Shown here piece after piece: positions 7,364 to 11,919 of a stretch of 11,919 bases of DNA. The position numbers and the translations under genes were made by a program. Numbering within the stretch: the stretch's first letter is position 1; each line of letters opens with the position of its first letter. The notes below the pieces were generated by a model that made no database searches, was not told the DNA's origin, and saw nothing but the letters and a program-made list of their open reading frames with translations. Source of the DNA: Deltaproteobacteria bacterium (GTDB lineage: Bacteria; Desulfobacterota; Syntrophia; Syntrophales; UBA2210); contig JAFGPZ010000320.1 in assembly GCA_016935935.1 (NCBI GenBank), positions 1 through 11,919 of the forward strand. Direction: 5' to 3'.

Positions 7364-7915
7364 TTACAAAGAAGGGTCAAAACCGTATCTCGAAGCCACA
7401 TCATCCCATTTTCCCTGATTTTTCAGTATAACCTCACATACCTCTCTTACGGCGCCTCGCCCTCCTCTATTGACTGTTATGTACTGGGCGGCATTTCTGA
7501 CCTCATCGCATGCATCGGCCACTGCAACCGAAAAACCAACTCTCATTAATACTGGTATATCTATTAAATCATCGCCTACATAGGCGACGCAATTCTCATC
7601 TACTCTTTTTTTCTTAAGAATCTCCTTTAACGTTTTAAGCTTATTCAGGGATCCCTGATAGCAATCCTTTACCCCGAGGTCCCTGGCACGATGTTCAACC
7701 ACTTTTGATGTTCTGCCCGTAAGGAAGACAATATCAATCCCATATCTCATAAGGAGTTTAATTCCATGGCCATCTCTCACATTAAAATGTTTTGTTTCAT
7801 TTCCCAGGTCGTCTATAATAATCCTTCCGTCGGTCATGACGCCATCGACATCAAGTATCAATACCTTTATTTTTCGTATCATCTGTATCTGTCTTTCATT
7901 AATAGCTACCGACAT
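7364..7915 (-). CDS. kdsC: 3-deoxy-D-manno-octulosonate 8-phosphate phosphatase KdsC
   Basis: A 183-residue HAD-superfamily (C0 type, no cap) phosphatase that removes phosphate from KDO-8-phosphate to give KDO, the LPS core sugar. The motifs are intact: LDVDGVMTDG (21-30) with nucleophile Asp22 and Asp24, FLTGR (64-68) with Thr66, Lys92 in the LNKLKTL stretch, and YVGDDLIDIPVL (112-123) with the metal-binding acidic pair. NRGGRGAVREVCE (149-161) near the end is typical of KdsC tetramers. The start has a strong AAGGAG 9 nt upstream. It begins 13 nt after the kdsA stop. An arabinose-5-phosphate isomerase gene (kdsD), often found between these two, is absent. An extra alternative would be a related CMP-sialate phosphatase, but the neighbours make KDO the likely substrate. 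Confidence 0.95.
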   Translation of the reverse strand: MSVAINERQIQMIRKIKVLILDVDGVMTDGRIIIDDLGNETKHFNVRDGHGIKLLMRYGIDIVFLTGRTSKVVEHRARDLGVKDCYQGSLNKLKTLKEILKKKRVDENCVAYVGDDLIDIPVLMRVGFSVAVADACDEVRNAAQYITVNRGGRGAVREVCEVILKNQGKWDDVASRYGFDPSL

Positions 7916-7928
7916 TCCTTGAGTCTCC

Positions 7929-8756
7929 TTAATTTTTCAGTTTTTTTACTATCCTGTCAATTTCTTGCAGACTGCTCAGGAAATCGTAAAGAGAGTCGAG
8001 GTAGAGAGAGTTGGGACCATCACACAGCGCACACTCGGGATCGGGATGTACTTCGACAAATAAGCCATCGATTCCGGTGGCAACAGCCGCCCTCGCAAGA
8101 TAAATTGCCATATCCCTTTCACCACCCGACTTATCCCCTGAACCTCCGGGAAGTTGTACACTGTGTGTTGCGTCAAATATAACTGGATATCCCATATTTC
8201 TTATTATGGGAAGGGAACGCATATCAGCAACAAGATTATTGTATCCGAAAGTCGCTCCCCTCTCTGTAATAATAACATTTTCATTGCCCGTAGAAATCAC
8301 TTTATTCAATATATTTGACACATCCCAAGGCGCAATAAACTGACCCTTTTTTACGTTTATAATATTCGCTCGTCTTGCGACCTCCATCACAAAGTCCGTC
8401 TGCCTGCATAAAAATGCTGGTATCTGAACTATGTCGAGTATCCGGGACGCATCCTCTATTTCTTCAAAACGGTGTACATCGGAAATTACAGGAACATTCA
8501 GTTCCTCTCTTATCCGACCAAGCATACCTAACCCCTCTTTCAGTCCAGGGCCTCTAAAAGAATCCTTTGACGATCTGTTCGCCTTATCATAGGAGGCCTT
8601 GAATATAAATGGAATCCCAAGTTTTGACGTCAGTTCTTTCAAATAGAGGGCAATATCGGCAGCCTCTTTTTCATTCTCAATGACGCATGGCCCGGCAATC
8701 AATACAAGGGGAGCATCCCCTCCCATCACAAAATCTCTTATTTTAATAACTTTCAT
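7929..8756 (-). CDS. kdsA: KDO-8-phosphate synthase KdsA (metal-dependent type)
   Basis: A 275-residue TIM-barrel aldolase that condenses PEP with arabinose-5-phosphate to KDO-8-phosphate in the cytoplasm. Key motifs are LIAGPCVIENE (19-29), FKASYDKANRSS (52-63, PEP and phosphate binding), FRGPG, SDVH (92-95), FLCRQTD (116-121), ITERG, FDATHSVQLPGG (194-205), FVEVHPDP (233-240) and CDGPNSL (245-251). Cys24 sits where the metal-independent enzymes (E. coli) have Asn. With His198, Glu235 and Asp246 it completes the metal site known from Aquifex aeolicus, so a divalent-metal-dependent enzyme is inferred. The ribosome site GGTGAG lies 8 nt before the ATG. It starts 45 nt after the TPR gene and is followed closely by kdsC. 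Confidence 0.97.
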   Translation of the reverse strand: MKVIKIRDFVMGGDAPLVLIAGPCVIENEKEAADIALYLKELTSKLGIPFIFKASYDKANRSSKDSFRGPGLKEGLGMLGRIREELNVPVISDVHRFEEIEDASRILDIVQIPAFLCRQTDFVMEVARRANIINVKKGQFIAPWDVSNILNKVISTGNENVIITERGATFGYNNLVADMRSLPIIRNMGYPVIFDATHSVQLPGGSGDKSGGERDMAIYLARAAVATGIDGLFVEVHPDPECALCDGPNSLYLDSLYDFLSSLQEIDRIVKKLKN

Positions 8757-8801
8757 CTCAGATACTCACCCCTTCATCCTTAAGGCGTTATTTCTCTTTT
8801 A

Positions 8802-10802
8802 TCATTTATGCTTTTCTTCAAGTATTTTAATCCTCATTTCCGGTATCTTTCTTGCTGCCCTCGTAAGGTCTGGATTCAACTGATAGGCACTCCTGTAATT
8901 ATTCAATGCCTTTTCGTAGTCCCCCTTCTTTTCAAATGCTTCTGCGAGAAATAGATATACATAATAGTCTTCCTTGTCCAGTTTCAGAGAAGCTTCATAA
9001 TTTGCTATCGCCCTTTCAAAATCGCCAGCCAGATCGTATACATGTCCCAATCCTACATAAAATTCCGGTCGTTTAGAATCTAATTTGATCATTTTCTGAT
9101 AGGCGCCTGCTGCTTCCTTGTACCTTTTTTCCTTCACATAGTGATTTACAAGGATTGTCAGGACCTTGATGGTGGGTTTGAATGAGGTAAACTTTTCGTA
9201 TTCTTCGATTGCCTTTTTTGTATTTCCTATTTTGCTGTAGGCCTCGGCCAGATTATAATGTACATGTTGGTCCTTGATTCCATATTCCAATGCCTTAGTA
9301 TAACTGTCGACAGATTCCTTATATTTTTTCAGTTCTCCGTAGGCAAACCCGAGGTTTGCGTAGGCCGAGGAATTCTTGGGTGAATTTTTTATGCTCTTCT
9401 CATAGAAGACAATAGATTTTTTATATTCCTTTGCCCTTAGATAATATTCTGCCAGCCTCATGGTTGCATCGGCATCATCAGGCTTTATCTTCAGCACCTC
9501 TTCGTATTCCTCGGCAGCTTTATCATATTGTTTTTCTCTTTCATAGGCAACACCGAGATTAAAGTGAACAACAGGGTCTTTGGGGTTAATGTCGATTGCC
9601 TTTTTATAGCTTTCAATCTCTTTCTTTAGAAGCCCCTTAGCGCCATATGCAAGGCCAAGATTTGCATATGCAGAAGCGTTTCTGGGATTCTTTTTGATTA
9701 TCTTTTCATAGAGGCCTACGGCATTGTCGTACTGTTCGGTCCTCAGATATGCATGGGCAAGCATATCCATAACTGAAGCGTCGCCAGGCATCTTCGTCAA
9801 GACCTGCTTATACTGCTCTATGGCGCTGTTTATGTCGCCTGCCTTTTCGTAGGCCGCTGCCAATTGATACAAAACTTCGACGTTACCTGAATTCTTTGTC
9901 AGAGCAACTTCATAGTTGGCAATTGCTCTTTTCCAGTTCCCAATCTTACCGTAGGCATAAGCAATATTTGCATAGGCGACATCATCGGAGGGATTAATCC
10001 TTATGATACTTCTGTACAGTGGGATTGCCTTGGAATATTCCTCGTTGCGCATATAAATCTTAGCTACTTCTATGAGAGAAACCAGATCATTAGGCTCTCT
10101 TGCAAGCACCATTTCATATTCCTTAAGGCCTTCATCTATCTTCTTTGATTCAATGTAGGACTTTGCCAGCATCTTCCTTACTTCAATATCATCCTTTTGC
10201 ATTTCTACGGCTCTTTTCAGATATTCTGTCTGTGACTGTTTGCCTTCAGATTCTTTTGCATATCTCAGCCAATCCTGGGGCAAAACCTTCACATCTATAG
10301 GTATAGAACCAATGACATCATCTTTGTGTTTAATCACTATGCTGTAGTGTTTCTTTTCAGCACCACCCTCTCCGCTTACTGCCTTGTCAACAAATGTTAT
10401 TCCTTTAAACAAAACCCGAATGTCATTTGTTGTTCCAACACCTTCAATGTCAACGTTTATACCCTTACCCAACAGCATATCTGTAGATATTTTTTTTATG
10501 ACAAATTCATCGCGGTACGATACCTCAAACCTATCTCCTTCTTTCAGCCTGAAATCTTGTCCGTTCTTCTCCAAATCAATGTAATGGAAGTCAGGTGTGC
10601 GATTCATTATCGTGGAAAGAAAAGCATTTTTAAGCCTGTAAACGCGCAGAGTCAATTCTCCTTTGTGGTTTTCATTAAGGATTTGACTCAAAACAATTCC
10701 TCCAATAAAAGACACTGATAAGAGGATAATTATAATCCATATGTACCACGACCTGCCACCATCTTCTCCTTTAACGTGTTTGCGCGACCTATAATAATCC
10801 AT
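8802..10802 (-). CDS. Membrane-anchored protein with 13 TPR repeats, function unknown
   Basis: A 666-residue protein. A basic cytoplasmic stub (residues 1-18) precedes one membrane segment (about 19-42), so the rest should face the periplasm. Residues about 48-185 form a beta-rich region that I do not recognise (for example RLKEGDRFEVSYRDEFVIKK). Residues 206-646 are thirteen contiguous TPR units of 34 residues (one of 33), ending in a charged tail. The repeats follow a three-unit order (see the repeat entry). There is no cysteine in the whole protein, so it is not LapB/YciM, which carries a rubredoxin-like metal knuckle. I chose the ATG at 10802: it lies 2 nt after the xerD stop and has AGAGG 6 nt upstream; a TTG at 10808 would overlap xerD. 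It is followed by kdsA. A scaffold role in envelope or LPS assembly is an inference from topology and neighbours only. Confidence 0.85.
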   Translation of the reverse strand: MDYYRSRKHVKGEDGGRSWYIWIIIILLSVSFIGGIVLSQILNENHKGELTLRVYRLKNAFLSTIMNRTPDFHYIDLEKNGQDFRLKEGDRFEVSYRDEFVIKKISTDMLLGKGINVDIEGVGTTNDIRVLFKGITFVDKAVSGEGGAEKKHYSIVIKHKDDVIGSIPIDVKVLPQDWLRYAKESEGKQSQTEYLKRAVEMQKDDIEVRKMLAKSYIESKKIDEGLKEYEMVLAREPNDLVSLIEVAKIYMRNEEYSKAIPLYRSIIRINPSDDVAYANIAYAYGKIGNWKRAIANYEVALTKNSGNVEVLYQLAAAYEKAGDINSAIEQYKQVLTKMPGDASVMDMLAHAYLRTEQYDNAVGLYEKIIKKNPRNASAYANLGLAYGAKGLLKKEIESYKKAIDINPKDPVVHFNLGVAYEREKQYDKAAEEYEEVLKIKPDDADATMRLAEYYLRAKEYKKSIVFYEKSIKNSPKNSSAYANLGFAYGELKKYKESVDSYTKALEYGIKDQHVHYNLAEAYSKIGNTKKAIEEYEKFTSFKPTIKVLTILVNHYVKEKRYKEAAGAYQKMIKLDSKRPEFYVGLGHVYDLAGDFERAIANYEASLKLDKEDYYVYLFLAEAFEKKGDYEKALNNYRSAYQLNPDLTRAARKIPEMRIKILEEKHK
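8865..10187 (-). repeat. Coding tandem repeat: 13 TPR units in a three-unit higher-order pattern
   Basis: Within the TPR gene the units read C-(A-B-C)x4. A units are at 10085-9984, 9779-9678, 9473-9372 and 9170-9069 (core YLRxxEYxKAI). B units follow each A and share SAYANLGxAYG in the first three copies (AYANIAYAYG, AYANLGLAYG, AYANLGFAYG). C units share LAxAYEKxGDxxKAIEEYExVL. The first unit (10187-10086) is of C type. The DNA word TTTGC(A/G)TA, encoding YAN/AYA in B units, recurs at 9967, 9661 and 9355, exactly 306 bp apart. The third C unit is one residue shorter, and the fourth triad is the most diverged. Confidence 0.8.
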
Positions 10803-10804
10803 TT

Positions 10805-11692
10805 TCAACCTCTTGGATGATATTTCCTGTGAATATCTTTCAGCCTTTTCCTGGTAACGTGCGTATATATCTGTGTCGTCGATATGTCAGAATGCCCCAG
10901 CATAACCTGAACTGAACGAAGATCCCCGCCTCTTTCCAAAATATGCGTTGCAAAAGAATGCCGAAAAGTATGAGGATAGACCCTCTTAATTATACCTGCC
11001 CTCTTAGCATATTTCTTTACAATCTTCCAGAATCCCTGACGTGTAAGCCCGCAACCACATCTGTTCAAAAATAACACTGTTGTCGAATTACCCTTGATTA
11101 ACGCTGGCCTAACCTTGTCTATATATTGCCTCAACTGATCGTAAGCCATCCGTCCGATTGGGACGATTCGCTCCTTACTCCCCTTACCAATTACTGAAAG
11201 ATATCCTGCCTGCCAGTTTATGTCGTTTATCGTTAGTGAAATCAACTCCGATACACGTATCCCCGTAGCGTATAAGAGTTCCATCATAGCCTTGTCTCTT
11301 ATTCCTGTAATGTTTTTCATCGAAGGTTGATCCAGTAAATGCTCCATCTCCTTCTCATTCAATGTATCGGGGAGATTCATCCATGTCTTGGCAAGCGCGA
11401 TGTGTGCGATCGGGTTTTCTTTAACCACGCCACGCAGGATCAGATATTTGTAAAAACCTCTGAGTGCGGCAAGAGCTCTGTTAACAGAAGTTGGCATAAG
11501 CCCGTTCTTCCTCAAACTTCCCAGGTATGCAATGACATGATCAGAGGATATGTTTTTAAAATCAGAAATTCTCATTTCCTCCATGTTCATCAAGTATCTG
11601 TTAAGATCCCTGCTGTATGCCTCAAGGGTATTGAGCGACATTCCACGTTCAACGGCCAGGAAATTTATATATTCATCTACAAATCGATACAT
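10805..11692 (-). CDS. xerD: Tyrosine recombinase XerD-like
   Basis: A 295-residue tyrosine recombinase, probably one of the Xer enzymes that resolve chromosome dimers at dif during cell division. The N-terminal SAM-like core-binding domain (residues 1-100; VERGMSLNTLEAYSRDL) is followed by the catalytic domain with the full set: Arg146 (ATGIRVSEL), Lys170 (GKGSKERIVP), His241 and Arg244 (HTFRHSFATH), His267 (LGHSDISTTQ) and Tyr276 (IYTHV). Length and start (MYRFVDEYINFL) match XerD. The frame is open to a TTG at 11710, but a predicted promoter there would start transcription near 11714, and the ATG at 11692 gives the family length. A paralogue elsewhere could make this XerC; an integrase role is less likely, since no element flanks it and it heads a housekeeping gene series. 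The stop is 2 nt before the TPR start codon. Confidence 0.9.
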   Translation of the reverse strand: MYRFVDEYINFLAVERGMSLNTLEAYSRDLNRYLMNMEEMRISDFKNISSDHVIAYLGSLRKNGLMPTSVNRALAALRGFYKYLILRGVVKENPIAHIALAKTWMNLPDTLNEKEMEHLLDQPSMKNITGIRDKAMMELLYATGIRVSELISLTINDINWQAGYLSVIGKGSKERIVPIGRMAYDQLRQYIDKVRPALIKGNSTTVLFLNRCGCGLTRQGFWKIVKKYAKRAGIIKRVYPHTFRHSFATHILERGGDLRSVQVMLGHSDISTTQIYTHVTRKRLKDIHRKYHPRG

Positions 11693-11720
11693 GCAACCGC
11701 CCACATCCAAGATTCAGTTC

Positions 11721-11749
11721 AGTCTATGTAATGTGACAATATATTTCAA
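11721..11749 (-). promoter_or_regulatory. Predicted sigma70-like promoter of xerD and the downstream gene series
   Basis: On the minus strand TTGAAA (11744-11749, 5/6) and TAGACT (11721-11726, 4/6) are separated by 17 nt. The expected start near 11714 gives a leader of about 20 nt to the xerD ATG at 11692. This is the only plausible entry point seen for the long minus-strand gene series, although transcription from beyond the right edge is not excluded. Confidence 0.4.
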
Positions 11750-11803
11750 GATTGTTGTGTAATCATTATCTAAATACTAAAGAATCGTGGTGTATGGTGA
11801 GAA

Positions 11804-11822
11804 CAATTTACACAGTAAATTG
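11804..11822. repeat. Perfect inverted repeat CAATTTAC-ACA-GTAAATTG
   Basis: Two perfect 8-bp arms with a 3-nt centre in the intergenic region upstream of xerD, about 55 bp upstream of its predicted -35 box. No T-run follows, so it is not a terminator. The size and symmetry fit an operator for a dimeric regulator, for xerD or for a plus-strand gene beyond the window. Confidence 0.45.
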
Positions 11823-11853
11823 AATGGATTGAGTTACATATAAACATGTCATC

Positions 11854-11884
11854 CCTGTTATCAGGATAGAGGACAGGCTTTTTT
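11854..11884 (+). terminator. Weak terminator- or attenuator-like hairpin
   Basis: CCTGT (11854-11858) can pair with ACAGG (11873-11877), followed by C and six Ts (11879-11884) on the plus strand. The stem is only 5 bp and the loop is 14 nt, so it is marginal. A competing fold ATCCCTG-TTAT-CAGGAT (11851-11867) with one bulge overlaps it. It has no visible plus-strand gene upstream, so if real it would act in a leader rather than at a gene end. Confidence 0.2.
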
Positions 11885-11919
11885 AAATGGAATCTCTCTG
11901 CAAAAAGGTATAGAGGAGA

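Noticed and set aside
10805..11692. xerD as the integrase of a mobile element
   Set aside because: No direct repeats, tRNA end or cargo are visible, composition resembles its neighbours, and it is packed against housekeeping genes with a 2-nt gap.
11770..11919. A 49-codon minus-strand frame open to the right edge, ending at TAG 11770-11772, with a CVNCSHH stretch
   Set aside because: It could be the end of an upstream gene, but it overlaps the palindrome and hairpin, lacks any family signature (the Cys motif is not CxxCH), and 49 open codons can arise by chance. Undecided without the flanking sequence.

Overview
The window reads as a core-chromosome segment of a Gram-negative bacterium. It carries two complete steps of KDO (lipopolysaccharide inner-core sugar) synthesis, the LptC-LptA-LptB lipopolysaccharide exporter components, and rpoN with its classic downstream partners hpf, ptsN and rapZ. 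The gene order (kdsA-kdsC-lptC-lptA-lptB-rpoN-hpf-ptsN-rapZ), the Cys-type (metal-dependent class) KdsA, the long-form HPF and the moderately AT-rich composition by eye fit the former Deltaproteobacteria (Desulfobacterota) best. That assignment is inference from gene order and protein style, not a search.

Layout. (1) Positions 1-494, minus strand: the N-terminal 164 codons of coaBC (coenzyme A synthesis), running off the left edge. (2) Positions 495-651: a divergent intergenic region with two overlapping, face-to-face sigma70-like promoters. (3) Positions 652-1977, plus strand: a membrane-anchored M23 (LytM-type) zinc endopeptidase with an Ig-like/beta-rich linker, the only plus-strand gene. 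(4) Positions 1987-11692, minus strand: ten tightly spaced co-directional genes, read from right to left as xerD, a large membrane-anchored TPR protein, kdsA, kdsC, lptC, lptA, lptB, rpoN, hpf, ptsN and rapZ (eleven counting the TPR gene). Most gaps are 2-70 nt, so one long operon is likely, with a probable internal promoter before hpf. (5) Positions 11711-11919: an intergenic region with a sigma70-like promoter for xerD, a perfect 8-bp-arm inverted repeat, a weak terminator-like hairpin on the plus strand and, at the very edge, a Shine-Dalgarno-like GAGGAGA that may belong to a plus-strand gene beyond the window.

How the genes work together. KdsA and KdsC make KDO from arabinose-5-phosphate and PEP. 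LptC and LptA form the periplasmic part of the bridge driven by the LptB ATPase that carries finished LPS outward. RpoN (sigma54), HPF (ribosome hibernation), PtsN (EIIA-Ntr) and RapZ (nucleotide- and RNA-binding regulator) form the conserved regulatory tail often linked to envelope and nitrogen status. The TPR protein sits between xerD and kdsA, starts 2 nt after the xerD stop, and is predicted to expose its repeats to the periplasm. Its position suggests, but does not show, an envelope role.

The region is mostly conserved housekeeping. I saw no mobile element, CRISPR array, tRNA, rRNA or defence system. The least ordinary object is the TPR protein: its 13 repeats are built as a three-repeat (about 102-residue, 306-bp) higher-order unit present four times, preceded by an N-terminal extracytoplasmic domain that I do not recognise.
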